Part shown: positions 35,671-44,696 of the stretch, one piece after another | Numbering within the stretch: the first letter of the stretch is position 1 | Layout: each line of letters begins with the position of its first letter | Assembly (NCBI GenBank): GCA_003053925.1 | Contig: QBKD01000001.1 | Coordinates: forward strand, 1,054,001 to 1,118,000 | Source of the DNA: Microbacteriaceae bacterium MWH-Ta3 | Lineage (GTDB): Bacteria > Actinomycetota > Actinomycetes > Actinomycetales > Microbacteriaceae | Direction of reading: 5' to 3' | Length of the DNA stretch: 64,000 nucleotides | Notes under the pieces: generated by a model | Database searches by the model: none | What the model was told of the DNA's origin: nothing | Seen by the model: the letters and a program-made list of their open reading frames with translations, nothing else | Made by a program: the position numbers and the translations under genes

Positions 35671-35676
35671 TCAGTC

Positions 35677-38502
35677 TTGTCTAACCCCACCGCACCCACA
35701 ATCCGCCGTTCGCCGTTGATCGTGACCGTGGCCGTTCTGGCCGTCATCATCGCGGCATTCTTCGGTTTCGCCTCGATCTATGTTGACGTTCTCTGGTACC
35801 AGCAGACCGGATTCGACGAGGTTCTCTTTACCCAGTGGGGTTCGATGCTTGCCATCGGCGCGCTGGGATTTGTGGGCATGGCCGTACCCGTGTGGTTCTC
35901 CATGTGGATTGCGTTCCGAATGCGACCACTGACTGCCCGTCTGTCGGAAGGCGCCGAACGATACCGCCAGGCCGTCGAACCGATGCGCCGCCTCATCATG
36001 TACGCGGGACCCGCAGCCGTGGGTCTTTTGGCCGCAATGGGCGCGGCCTCGAACTGGCCCACCATTTTGCAGTGGATGCACCGCACGCCCTTCGGTACAA
36101 CCGACCCTCAGTTCGGATTCGATATATCGTTCTTCATCTATGAACTGCCCTTCCTGCAGTCGGTGGTGGCGTTTGTTTCTGCTGTGCTGCTGTTCAGTCT
36201 TGTCGTGGGCGCGGCAACGGGCTTTATTTATGGTGGCGTTCGCATCACGGGCCGCGAAATCATCGTGTCGCGCGCACTGCGCATCCAGGTTGCGGTCACG
36301 GCATCGCTGTATGTCCTCGCGCAGGGTGCGAGCCTGTGGCTCGATCAGTACTCGACCCTCGTCACCCAGGGTCAGGGCTTCCTCACGACCGGTGCGGGTT
36401 TCACCGAAGTCAATGCGGTCATTCCCGGACACCAAATTTTGGCCGGTATCGCCGCGGTGGTTGCCGTGTTCCTGCTGTTCACGGCGGTCACGGGCAAGTG
36501 GCGCCTGCCGGTCATCGGTGTGTCCATGTTGCTGATCGCCACGTTGGTGATTGGCGCGGGTTACCCCTGGATGATTCAGCGCTTCCAGGTTGACCCCAGC
36601 GCACGAACGCTGGAAGCGGAATACATCACCCGCAACATCGAGGCCACGCGCACGGCATTTGGCGTGGACGATGTCGAGACCATTCCGTACAACGCGTCGA
36701 CCGACGCCACGGCGGGTGCCCTGCGGGAAGACGTGGACACCACCGCCAACATCCGCATTATCGACCCCGCTCTGGTGGGCGATGCCTTTGCTCAGCTGGA
36801 ACAGTTCCGTCAGTACTACGGATTTGCCGACCACCTGGATGTTGACCGTTACATGATCGATGGCGAGCCTCAAGACACCGTGCTGGCGGTTCGCGAACTT
36901 GACCCCGCCGGTCAGTCATCGAGCAGCTGGTACAACGACACCATTGTGTACACCCACGGCTACGGCATTGTCGCTGCCTACGGAAACAAGCGCACGGTGG
37001 ACGGCCAGCCGTCGTTCCTCGAATCGGGAATTCCCGTGTCGGGAAACCTGGGCGAATACGAACCTCGCATTTACTTTGGTGAAAAGTCGCCCGAGTATTC
37101 GATCGTTGGTGCGGTGGGCGACGAGGGTCCGCTCGAGCTCGATTACCCGTCTGCGAACTCGGAAAACGATGACGCCAATGCGAAGTACACCTTCGAGGGC
37201 AACGGCGGACCGAAGCTCGACAACGTGTTCACGCGACTGGTGTACGCGATGCACTTCCAGTCGGAACAAATTCTGTTGTCCGACGGCATCACTGAAGACT
37301 CGCAGATTCTCTACGACCGCCAGCCGCTCGTTCGTGTGAACAAGGTTGCGCCGTACCTCACGCTTGACAACGATCCGTATCCCGCCGTCGTGGATGGACG
37401 CATCGTGTGGATTGTCGACGGCTACACGACCTCGGATCACTACCCCTATTCCTCATTGGTGAACATGGGTGATGCCGTGCTCGACACCTACACGCAGTCG
37501 TCGATCATGCCCGTGGGTGACGTGAACTATGTGCGCAACTCGGTGAAGGCCACCGTCGATGCCTATGACGGAACGGTCACTCTGTATGCATGGGATGAAA
37601 CCGACCCGCTGCTGAACACGTGGTCACACATCTTCCCCACCACGCTGAAGTCGATGGCCGACATGAGCCCCGAACTTTTGGCGCACGTGCGGTACCCCTC
37701 GGACCTGTTCAAGGTGCAGCGCGAGGTGCTCGGTGAGTACCACGTCAGCGACCCGGGAACCTTCTACTCGGCAGAAGACACCTGGGTGACTCCGAACGAC
37801 CCGATTTCGGATCCCGCGAGCCCCACGCTTCAGCCCGCGTATTACCTGACCATGCAGATGCCGGGTGCGGAATCGCCGTCGTTCTCGTTGTACTCGACCT
37901 TCATTCCCAAGTCAACGGGCACGAACTCGCGCAACGTTCTGTACGGATATCTGTCGGCGAACGCCGATGCCGGCCCGAACTATGGCAAGCTCACGCTACT
38001 GGCCTTGCCCAAGCAAACGACAATCCCGGGACCCGGCCAGGTGCAGGCACAGTTCGACTCGGACCCCGAAGTCAGCAAGGTGCTGAACCTGCTGCGCCAG
38101 GGTCAGACCGAGGTCATCTCGGGCAACCTGCTGACGCTCCCTGTCGGTGGCGGTCTGCTGTATGTGCAGCCGGTGTACGTGAAGTCGACGGGCGAGACCT
38201 CGTATCCTTTGCTGCGCAAGATTCTTGTGTCCTTCGGTGATGCGATCGCGTTCGAGGACACCCTCGAAGCCGCACTGGACAAGTTGTTCCAGGGTGATTC
38301 TGGCGCCGAAACGCCGGAAGAGCCCGCGGTACCGGGCGATCCCACCACGGTCACGCCGGAACTGCAGGCGGTGTTGGAAGACGCCCGCCAGGCCATGATC
38401 GACCGCGAGGCGGCCTATGCGGCCAACGATCTGGTGGCGGCAGCCGAGGCAGACCTTCGTCTGCAAGCGGCGCTCGAGAAGGCGATCGCGCTCAGTAACT
38501 AA
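35677..38502 (+). CDS. UPF0182 family large membrane protein
   Basis: 941 residues if the TTG at 35677 is used, the choice favoured by GAAGGAG six bases before it; ATG 35653 would add eight residues. The N-terminal third has about seven membrane segments. The remaining two thirds are a large extracytoplasmic domain (for example YPWMIQRFQVDPSARTLEAEYITRNIEATRTAFG, a family signature). An acidic, Pro-rich linker and a helical tail end the protein. It is a conserved actinobacterial protein of unknown function, syntenic with Rv3193c next to the PDZ-Lon gene. Confidence 0.9.
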   Translation: MSNPTAPTIRRSPLIVTVAVLAVIIAAFFGFASIYVDVLWYQQTGFDEVLFTQWGSMLAIGALGFVGMAVPVWFSMWIAFRMRPLTARLSEGAERYRQAVEPMRRLIMYAGPAAVGLLAAMGAASNWPTILQWMHRTPFGTTDPQFGFDISFFIYELPFLQSVVAFVSAVLLFSLVVGAATGFIYGGVRITGREIIVSRALRIQVAVTASLYVLAQGASLWLDQYSTLVTQGQGFLTTGAGFTEVNAVIPGHQILAGIAAVVAVFLLFTAVTGKWRLPVIGVSMLLIATLVIGAGYPWMIQRFQVDPSARTLEAEYITRNIEATRTAFGVDDVETIPYNASTDATAGALREDVDTTANIRIIDPALVGDAFAQLEQFRQYYGFADHLDVDRYMIDGEPQDTVLAVRELDPAGQSSSSWYNDTIVYTHGYGIVAAYGNKRTVDGQPSFLESGIPVSGNLGEYEPRIYFGEKSPEYSIVGAVGDEGPLELDYPSANSENDDANAKYTFEGNGGPKLDNVFTRLVYAMHFQSEQILLSDGITEDSQILYDRQPLVRVNKVAPYLTLDNDPYPAVVDGRIVWIVDGYTTSDHYPYSSLVNMGDAVLDTYTQSSIMPVGDVNYVRNSVKATVDAYDGTVTLYAWDETDPLLNTWSHIFPTTLKSMADMSPELLAHVRYPSDLFKVQREVLGEYHVSDPGTFYSAEDTWVTPNDPISDPASPTLQPAYYLTMQMPGAESPSFSLYSTFIPKSTGTNSRNVLYGYLSANADAGPNYGKLTLLALPKQTTIPGPGQVQAQFDSDPEVSKVLNLLRQGQTEVISGNLLTLPVGGGLLYVQPVYVKSTGETSYPLLRKILVSFGDAIAFEDTLEAALDKLFQGDSGAETPEEPAVPGDPTTVTPELQAVLEDARQAMIDREAAYAANDLVAAAEADLRLQAALEKAIALSN

Positions 38503-38531
38503 GGCGGTGCCGAGCAGCTCCAATCCCGTGC

Positions 38532-38537
38532 TAAACT
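38532..38537 (+). promoter_or_regulatory. -10 box of the initiator tRNA
   Basis: TAAACT lies 12 bases before the mature 5' end of the tRNA. No clear -35 box is seen. Confidence 0.5.
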
Positions 38538-38548
38538 GAGAGCACCGA

Positions 38549-38625
38549 CGCGGGATGGAGCAGCTCGGTAGCTCGCCGGGCTCATAACCCGGAGGTCGTA
38601 GGTTCAAATCCTGCTCCCGCAACCA
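38549..38625 (+). tRNA. initiator tRNA-Met (anticodon CAT)
   Basis: 77 bases with CCA encoded. The unpaired C1-A72 position and the three consecutive G-C pairs in the anticodon stem (CCGGG/CCCGG around CTCATAA) are the hallmarks of initiator tRNA. The T-loop reads GGTTCAAATCC. Confidence 0.97.
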
Positions 38626-38629
38626 TCTG

Positions 38630-38666
38630 GCTCAGGCCCTCAGGAAACTGGGGGCCTGAGCTTTTT
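38630..38666 (+). terminator. intrinsic terminator after the initiator tRNA
   Basis: A 10-base-pair stem (GCTCAGGCCC with GGGCCTGAGC) with a 12-base loop is followed by five T residues. It stops the tRNA transcript before the nitrilase gene. Confidence 0.88.
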
Positions 38667-38685
38667 CTGTTGAGTGGTGTGCCGC

Positions 38686-38691
38686 TAGGCT
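38686..38691 (+). promoter_or_regulatory. -10 box of the nitrilase-family gene, leaderless type
   Basis: TAGGCT, six bases, then ATG at 38698. Confidence 0.6.
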
Positions 38692-38697
38692 CGGCGC

Positions 38698-39483
38698 ATG
38701 GGTACCGTTCATGTTGCAGCTGTGCAGTTCTCGCCGGTGGCGGACGCCGCGGCGAACCGCGCGACGCTGACGCGGCTGTGCGACGATGCGCGGGGCGCGA
38801 CACTAATTGTCGCTCCCGAGTACTCGGCGTGGTACTCCGCCGATCCGGCCGAATGGCAGGTGGGCGCAGAAACGCTGGACGGCGAATTTGTGCGTTTCCT
38901 CACCGCCCAGGCCGCACATCGCGACGCCATGATTATTGCGGGACTTATTGAACGCGACGGCGATGCCCTGTTCAACGCGGTCGTCGCGGTAGATGCGACC
39001 GGCGTGCGCGGGCATTATCGAAAAGTTCACCTCTACGATGCGTTCGGCGCCACGGAATCGCGGTGGCTTTCTGCCGGCAAGCCCGAACAGCCCAGTGCCA
39101 CTGTTGAATGGCGTGGCCTGGTTCTGGGGCTCATGACCTGTTATGACCTGCGTTTCCCCGAGATTGCGCGGATGCGCAGTGATGCAGGAGCGCACGTGCT
39201 CGTTGTTCCCAGTGATTGGGTTCCGGGCGACCGCAAGCGTGACCATTGGCGCACGTTGACCGCGGCCCGCGCTGTCGAAAACCTCTGTTGGGTTGTGGCC
39301 GCAGATCATGCCGCACCCAGCGGAATTGGGTATTCGCGAATCATCGATCCGCAGGGTGATGTCGTCGAGGCCGCTGACAGCGAGGCGGTCCTGATTGTCG
39401 ACGTCTCGGTGGAGTCCGTGACGGCCGCGCGTGCGGTGAACCCCGCGCTGACGCTGCGACGCTACGGTGTCGTTCCGCGCTAG
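38698..39483 (+). CDS. nitrilase-superfamily amidohydrolase
   Basis: 261 residues with the Glu-Lys-Cys triad: Glu41 (IVAPEYS), Lys109 (HYRKVHLYD) and Cys148 (LMTCYDLRFPE). It hydrolyses a carbon-nitrogen bond of an amide; the short, domain-free form resembles omega-amidase and deaminated-glutathione amidase subgroups. The exact substrate is not decided by sequence. Leaderless promoter upstream and a tRNA terminator before that, so it starts its own unit. Confidence 0.88.
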   Translation: MGTVHVAAVQFSPVADAAANRATLTRLCDDARGATLIVAPEYSAWYSADPAEWQVGAETLDGEFVRFLTAQAAHRDAMIIAGLIERDGDALFNAVVAVDATGVRGHYRKVHLYDAFGATESRWLSAGKPEQPSATVEWRGLVLGLMTCYDLRFPEIARMRSDAGAHVLVVPSDWVPGDRKRDHWRTLTAARAVENLCWVVAADHAAPSGIGYSRIIDPQGDVVEAADSEAVLIVDVSVESVTAARAVNPALTLRRYGVVPR

Positions 39484-39520
39484 TTGGGGATAATTCCCGC
39501 GCGCTGCCCTGGTGCCGTCA

Positions 39521-39526
39521 TACCCT
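39521..39526 (+). promoter_or_regulatory. -10 box of the lipoprotein gene, leaderless type
   Basis: TACCCT, six bases, then ATG at 39533. This decides the start over the ATG at 39512. Confidence 0.55.
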
Positions 39527-39532
39527 CAGCGC

Positions 39533-40120
39533 ATGACAAATTTTGGGTGGGAAATTCGCGCAACATCGGGTATTGCGGTCGTCGTCTGTGCCGTGGCGCT
39601 TCTGGCGGGATGTTCGACCGATCGAGTGGTGGTCGCTGTACCAGCGGACCCGTTGATTACCGTGCCATCCGCGCAGCCTGCACCTGATCCGGAGGCCGAC
39701 TCGGACCCGTTCCTCGAGGCCCGAGCGGCGCTGCAGGATTATGTGGCGATGTCCGATGTCATTGCGGCGGACGGGGGAGCCCGCCCCGAGCGCATTGCCG
39801 CTATGGTGACCGAATCGTGGTTCGAGCACGAACAGTCGGGCTTTGCGGCACTGCATTCGGCAGGGCTGCATCAAGAAGGCCGATCGGCAATCACGCGCAC
39901 AGAGCTGACGTACATTGCCAGCGCAGGCGATGCCCTCGAGGTTGCGATGTATGCCTGCCATTCCACTCGAGACGTCACGGTCGTGACCGCGACAGGAACT
40001 GTTGTGTCACCGCCGCCCGCCGTGACGTTGTTGTCCGTGTATGTCATCGTTGATTCCACGGGTGCGCGCATCGATGCTCTTGTTCCCGCGGCCGACTCAC
40101 AATGGTGTCAGGCATCGTGA
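39533..40120 (+). CDS. lipoprotein of unknown function
   Basis: 195 residues. A signal sequence (ATSGIAVVVCAVALLAGCS) ends in the lipobox LLAGC, so the mature protein should be lipid-anchored outside the membrane. A Pro- and Asp-rich linker follows, then a domain of about 120 residues with no recognised relatives (FLEARAALQDYVAMSDVIAADGG...). The shape resembles small Microbacteriaceae lipoproteins of the DUF6318 kind, but I am not certain. The last 19 bases overlap the next gene. Confidence 0.72.
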   Translation: MTNFGWEIRATSGIAVVVCAVALLAGCSTDRVVVAVPADPLITVPSAQPAPDPEADSDPFLEARAALQDYVAMSDVIAADGGARPERIAAMVTESWFEHEQSGFAALHSAGLHQEGRSAITRTELTYIASAGDALEVAMYACHSTRDVTVVTATGTVVSPPPAVTLLSVYVIVDSTGARIDALVPAADSQWCQAS

Positions 40121-40881
40121 ACTGTCGCTCGGTGCGGTGGGCCGGACTGTTCGCCGGTGTTCTCGGTGCAGTCCTGTCCTCGGGTGCCGCCATGCCCGCT
40201 TACGCCATCACCTCGTGTACCGCCACCGAAATTAACGCGGGATTTTGTGTTATTGACGGTCAGGTGAATGGCGACCATGTCGATTTGGTCGGCGATTCCA
40301 CCCGGCCCGGCGACGCCGGGAGTACCGGATCCTCGGGCGGCACGGGCGATGGCGACGAACTCTGCACTGTGATCATCAACGATCAGTGCGTGGGCAGTTC
40401 GCCGCCGAAAAATGTGGACGAACCACCCGCTCCGCCCGACTCGGTTTCTGATCTGGCATCGTTCATTCCCCACCGGCCGGCCATTGCATGGCAACCGGCC
40501 GGGTGGAGTTTCGAGGATCTGCCCATGAACCTTTATGCATCGGCGAGCGCTCACGTGGTGTCCGGCAGCCTTTTGGGGTCGTCCGCCCAGGTGCGTTTTA
40601 CGCCCGCGCGTTTTCGATGGATCTATGGCGATGGCACGGGCCGATGGTTCTCTGTTCGAGGCGCACCCTGGTCTGCCGTGCAATCGGCGTGGTGGTCGCC
40701 CACTGCCACAAGTCATGTTTTTCTCGACGAAGGCACGTATCTCGTGCGGCTGACTGTCGACCACCGTGCCGAATACCGATTCGCTGGTGGATCGTGGCAT
40801 ACGGTGACAGGTTACGTTGCGCGGGCTGCACTGTCACGCACCGTCACGGTGGTCTCGGGGGTCACGGTGTTAGTCGACTGA
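40102..40881 (+). CDS. secreted protein of unknown function
   Basis: 259 residues. A signal peptide (VRWAGLFAGVLGAVLSSGAAMPAYA) with an AYA cleavage site opens the protein. A Cys-containing region and a Gly/Ser/Asp-rich linker follow, then a domain with FRWIYGDGTGRW and ATSHVFLDEGTYLVRLTVDHRAEYR. That looks like a PKD-type beta-sandwich (the W.YGDG...H.....G.Y.V.L pattern). Four Cys residues lie in the first half. The start ATG 40102 overlaps the lipoprotein gene; GTG 40105 or 40117 are alternatives. The two genes probably work together at the cell surface. Confidence 0.72.
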   Translation: MVSGIVNCRSVRWAGLFAGVLGAVLSSGAAMPAYAITSCTATEINAGFCVIDGQVNGDHVDLVGDSTRPGDAGSTGSSGGTGDGDELCTVIINDQCVGSSPPKNVDEPPAPPDSVSDLASFIPHRPAIAWQPAGWSFEDLPMNLYASASAHVVSGSLLGSSAQVRFTPARFRWIYGDGTGRWFSVRGAPWSAVQSAWWSPTATSHVFLDEGTYLVRLTVDHRAEYRFAGGSWHTVTGYVARAALSRTVTVVSGVTVLVD

Positions 40882-40954
40882 ACGTTCGCACGCCCTCAGC
40901 GAAAATGTAGCCAGCGTTTAGGTATTTCTTAGGGTTCGGTTGCAAGGTGGTCTC

Positions 40955-42220
40955 ATGAGTACAGAACCACAGAACCCCGAAATCGATCCCTTTCAGCCTG
41001 CCGCCAGCGACGCGGAATCTGGCGAAATGGTGACGGATTACACGAGTTCCGAGCAGACGCCCGCGGATAGGCCGGTCGACGAGTATGCGGTTCGACAGCC
41101 CTTGGGGTCGCGGCAGGTGTCACTCAAGACTGCCGCTGCCGCAGCAGTGGCGTTCGCCATCATCGGTGGAGTCGCGGGCGGTGGTGTCGCCGCACTGTCC
41201 GGTCGTCTGGGCGTAGTGGCTCAGGTTCCCTCGACCGTCACGGTTAACGACGCGGCGGGTGCGACGGCGACCACTGCTGTGGTCGCGGCCGCAATGAATT
41301 CCGTCGTCACCATCGAGGTGGCCAGCTCGTCTAGTGGCGGTTCGGGCAGCGGCGTCATTATGAGCGCCGACGGGTACATCATTACCAACAATCACGTTGC
41401 GACGATCGGTGCGGATGACGCAGACACCTCAATCCGCGTCACCCTGGCCGATGGCCGACTGTACGATGCCGAGGTCGTCGGGACCGACGCGGTGCTCGAC
41501 CTCGCGGTCATCAAGATTGACGCCGAGGGCCTCACGCCCATCGAATTTGCCGATTCGTCCGCGCTCAACGTTGGTGACCAGGCCATTGCCATTGGTGCGC
41601 CCTTGGGCTTGGCGGGCACGGTCACCGAAGGAATTGTGTCGGCACTCAACCGTTCCATCTCAATTTCCGAGGATGACGCCGATGGCTTCAACTTCGACCT
41701 GCCCGATGGCACTACGGTTCCGATCTCACAAGATCTGTCGCTTCCCGTGATTCAAACGGATGCCAGCATCAACCCCGGAAACTCGGGTGGAGCGCTGTTG
41801 GATTCGCAGGGACGCTTGATCGGAATCAACGTTGCCATCGCGAGCACCAGCGCCAGTGCCGGAAGCATTGGAGTGGGTTTCGCACTTCCCTCGAATGTTG
41901 TGCAGCGCATTGTGACCGACATCATCGAGTCGGGTTCCGCCGCACACGGGCGCATCGGCGCACTGGTGACCAGCGTGTCCGAAAACACCGGTGTTGCGGG
42001 TGCTGTGATCACCGAGGTCGAGCCGGGGTCGCCGGCCGCCTTGGCGGGACTGCGCGCGGGCGATGTGGTGACCAGTTTCGGCGGAGTTCCCATCCGTGAT
42101 CAGGTGGACATCACCGCTCAGGTCAGGTCGCATGCACCGGGTGACGTTGTTGACGTGACGATCATGCGAGAGGGCGAAGCCATGGGTCTGCGCATCACGC
42201 TGGGTGACTTGGGACAGTAG
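40955..42220 (+). CDS. HtrA/DegP-type serine protease with PDZ domain
   Basis: 421 residues: a cytoplasmic acidic N terminus, one membrane segment (TAAAAAVAFAIIGGVAGGGVAAL, 59-81), a trypsin-like protease domain and a C-terminal PDZ domain (about 335-415, GAVITEVEPGSPAALAGLRAGDVV). The triad is His147 (TNNHV), Asp182 (AVLDLAV) and Ser277 (NPGNSGG). It is likely an envelope quality-control protease. ATG 40955 is preceded by AAGGTGG; an upstream TTG at 40940 is rejected. TAGGGT at 40930-40935 may be the -10 box. Confidence 0.92.
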   Translation: MSTEPQNPEIDPFQPAASDAESGEMVTDYTSSEQTPADRPVDEYAVRQPLGSRQVSLKTAAAAAVAFAIIGGVAGGGVAALSGRLGVVAQVPSTVTVNDAAGATATTAVVAAAMNSVVTIEVASSSSGGSGSGVIMSADGYIITNNHVATIGADDADTSIRVTLADGRLYDAEVVGTDAVLDLAVIKIDAEGLTPIEFADSSALNVGDQAIAIGAPLGLAGTVTEGIVSALNRSISISEDDADGFNFDLPDGTTVPISQDLSLPVIQTDASINPGNSGGALLDSQGRLIGINVAIASTSASAGSIGVGFALPSNVVQRIVTDIIESGSAAHGRIGALVTSVSENTGVAGAVITEVEPGSPAALAGLRAGDVVTSFGGVPIRDQVDITAQVRSHAPGDVVDVTIMREGEAMGLRITLGDLGQ

Positions 42221-42233
42221 CGACGGCCTCACG

Positions 42234-42239
42234 TACACT
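42234..42239 (+). promoter_or_regulatory. -10 box of the DUF3039 gene, leaderless type
   Basis: TACACT, six bases, then ATG at 42246. Confidence 0.6.
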
Positions 42240-42245
42240 GGAACC

Positions 42246-42509
42246 ATGGCAACGGACAGTGACCTGGGCGGCGGAACCGATCTTCTTGACCGCGAACTCG
42301 AACAACTTCTGAACGATGAGTTGTCCGAGGACGGCGATCACGATAAGTTTTCGCACTATGTCCCTAAGGACAAAATCATTGAGTCGGCAGTGACGGGCAA
42401 GCCCGTTCGTGCGCTGTGTGGCAAGAAATGGACGCCGAATGCGAACCCCGAGCGTTTCCCCGTGTGCCCGTCATGCAAGGAAGTCTACGAAAAGTTGCGC
42501 GACGAGTAG
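42246..42509 (+). CDS. DUF3039 family protein
   Basis: 87 residues, very acidic at the N terminus. The C-terminal segment (KPVRALCGKKWTPNANPERFPVCPSCKEVYEKL) contains three cysteines, two as CPSC, suggesting a zinc site. The family is limited to actinobacteria and is usually found just before pncB, as here with 15 bases between them. Function unknown. Confidence 0.87.
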   Translation: MATDSDLGGGTDLLDRELEQLLNDELSEDGDHDKFSHYVPKDKIIESAVTGKPVRALCGKKWTPNANPERFPVCPSCKEVYEKLRDE

Positions 42510-42524
42510 TCGCTCTTTCTGAAC

Positions 42525-43814
42525 ATGACGTCTGCACTGCTGACAGACCGCTACGAGCTGACGATGCTCGATGCGGCGCTCGCGAATGGCCGCGCTCACC
42601 GCGACTGTGTGTTCGAGGTCTTTGCCCGGCGTTTATCGGGCGGACGGCGCTATGGCGTTGTTGCGGGCACCGGTCGGGTGCTGGATGCGATCGAGAACTT
42701 CCGCTTTGATGCCCCCACACTTGCATGGTTGCGCGAATCGCACATCGTGTCGGATGACACCATCGAATTTCTTGCTGACTACCGATTCCGCGGTGATGTG
42801 CGCGGCTACCGCGAGGGTGAAATCTATTTCCCGGGCTCTCCCGTTCTGGAAGTCGAGGGCACGTTTGCCGAGGCCGTCATTCTGGAGACCGTCATCCTGT
42901 CGATCCTGAATTACGACAGTGCCGTGGCTACGGCCGCGTCGCGCATGGTGTCGGCTGCGTCGGGTCGACCACTGGCAGAAATGGGGTCGCGCCGCGCAAA
43001 TGAACGCGCCGCGGTGTCGGCTGCCCGAGCCGCATACATCGCAGGTTTTGCCGCAACGTCGAATCTCGAGGCGGGGCGCACGTGGGGCGTACCCACCATG
43101 GGGACCGCGGCTCACGCCTTTACGCTGCTGCACGATTCCGAAGAGGAAGCATTTCGCGCTCAGGTTGCGGCGCTGGGACCCGGCACCACATTGTTGATTG
43201 ACACATACGACATTCACGCGGCGGTCGACACGGCCGTGCGTGTTGCGGGAACCGAGCTGGGGGCCGTGCGCATCGATTCCGGCGACCTTCCGTCGTTGAT
43301 TGGCGAGGTGCGCGAGCATCTCGATTCCTTGGGTGCCACAGGCACGCGCATCACCGTGACCAACGATTTAAACGAAAACACCATTGCCGCACTCCGGGGT
43401 GCGCCCGTCGATTCGTTCGGCGTCGGTACCTCTGTGGTGACGGGTTCAGGTTCGCCCGCTGCCGGCATGGTCTACAAACTTGTCGAGCACACGAACGATG
43501 CGGGTGACCGCGTGTCGGTGGCGAAGCGGTCGGCAGACAAGCAAAACCCCGCAGGTCGAAAGACGGCGTATCGCCGCCTTAATTCCGGTGTTGCGGTTGC
43601 CGAGACCGTGGTTCTGGGCGACGACATTCCGAGCGATGCTGGTCGTGCGCTGGTCGTGGATTTGATTCGCGCGGGCGAGATTTCCGGAGAATATCGAGGC
43701 GCAGCCGGCGTGATTGCGGCGCGAGAGCACCACGCGGCGGCCATTTCGGAACTGCCCGTTGACGCCTTCCGGTTGTCACCGGGTGACCCCATCATTCCCA
43801 CGGTTTTTCGCTAA
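42525..43814 (+). CDS. pncB: nicotinate phosphoribosyltransferase
   Basis: 429 residues. Converts nicotinate and PRPP to nicotinate mononucleotide in the NAD salvage pathway. Recognisable are LLTDRYELTMLDAAL, FEVFARRLSGGRRYGVVAG, EMGSRRANERAAVSAARAAYIAGFAATSN, IRIDSGDL type (VRIDSGDLPSL), and FGVGTSVVTGSGSPAAGMVYKLVE. There is no clear ribosome-binding site, so it is probably translated in step with the DUF3039 gene. Confidence 0.93.
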   Translation: MTSALLTDRYELTMLDAALANGRAHRDCVFEVFARRLSGGRRYGVVAGTGRVLDAIENFRFDAPTLAWLRESHIVSDDTIEFLADYRFRGDVRGYREGEIYFPGSPVLEVEGTFAEAVILETVILSILNYDSAVATAASRMVSAASGRPLAEMGSRRANERAAVSAARAAYIAGFAATSNLEAGRTWGVPTMGTAAHAFTLLHDSEEEAFRAQVAALGPGTTLLIDTYDIHAAVDTAVRVAGTELGAVRIDSGDLPSLIGEVREHLDSLGATGTRITVTNDLNENTIAALRGAPVDSFGVGTSVVTGSGSPAAGMVYKLVEHTNDAGDRVSVAKRSADKQNPAGRKTAYRRLNSGVAVAETVVLGDDIPSDAGRALVVDLIRAGEISGEYRGAAGVIAAREHHAAAISELPVDAFRLSPGDPIIPTVFR

Positions 43815-43823
43815 CGCGGTCGA

Positions 43824-43829
43824 TAGGCT
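43824..43829 (+). promoter_or_regulatory. -10 box of murI, leaderless type
   Basis: TAGGCT, six bases, then GTG at 43836. Confidence 0.6.
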
Positions 43830-43835
43830 GTCAAC

Positions 43836-44696
43836 GTGAATCGCAATGCCCCCATCGGAATCATCGACAGCGGTGTCGGTGGTCTCACCGTTGCTCGTGC
43901 CGTGATCGACCAGTTGCCGGGCGAATCCATTATTTATGTGGGCGACACCCTGAACGGCCCCTACGGTCCGCTTCCGATTGCCGATGTCCGGTCTCATGCC
44001 ATGCGTCTTCTCGAGGACTTGGCCGACCGTGGCGTAAAACTGCTGGTTATTGCGTGTAACACCGCAAGTGCGGCCATGTATCGCGATGCCAAAGAGCAGT
44101 TTCAGGAATTGCGTGGGATCCCTGTCATCGAGGTCATTCAGCCGGCGGTGCGCACCGCCGTTCAACGCACAAGGTCCAAGCGCATCGGCGTGATTGGCAC
44201 CCAGGGCACCATCAAATCGGGCGCGTACCAGGACTTCTTTGTGGCCGACCCCGACATTCGCGTTACCGCGCAGGCCTGCCCGCGCTTCGTCGAGTTTGTC
44301 GAGGCCGGCGTGACATCGGGCTCCGAGCTGTTTGCTGTTGCCGAGGACTACCTTGCGCCTTTGAAGCAGGCGCGAGTCGACACGGTGGTGCTGGGTTGCA
44401 CCCACTATCCGTTGCTTGCGGCCGCAATTCAATACGTGATGGGCCCCGAGGTGTCATTGGTGTCGAGCGCCGAGGCCACCGCGTATGAGGTGTTTCACAC
44501 GCTGGTGAACCATGATCTGTTGGCCGATGTCGATGCGCCGGTCACCCACAATTTCGAAACGACAAGCCCCGACGAGGCGCGATTCCGTGAACTCGCCCAC
44601 CGATTCTTGGGTCTGGAGGTGTCGCACGTCGAGCATTTCCCGACCGGCGCCATCGACCTTCGCGAACTCCGCACAACCGAAGGGACCCCCGAATGA
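43836..44696 (+). CDS. murI: glutamate racemase
   Basis: 286 residues. Makes D-glutamate for peptidoglycan. The two catalytic cysteines are in VIACNTASA and LGCTHYPLL, and the N terminus reads [17 protein letters not shown] with [13 protein letters not shown] start after a leaderless-type promoter. The TGA stop overlaps the ATG of rph. Confidence 0.95.
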   Translation: MNRNAPIGIIDSGVGGLTVARAVIDQLPGESIIYVGDTLNGPYGPLPIADVRSHAMRLLEDLADRGVKLLVIACNTASAAMYRDAKEQFQELRGIPVIEVIQPAVRTAVQRTRSKRIGVIGTQGTIKSGAYQDFFVADPDIRVTAQACPRFVEFVEAGVTSGSELFAVAEDYLAPLKQARVDTVVLGCTHYPLLAAAIQYVMGPEVSLVSSAEATAYEVFHTLVNHDLLADVDAPVTHNFETTSPDEARFRELAHRFLGLEVSHVEHFPTGAIDLRELRTTEGTPE

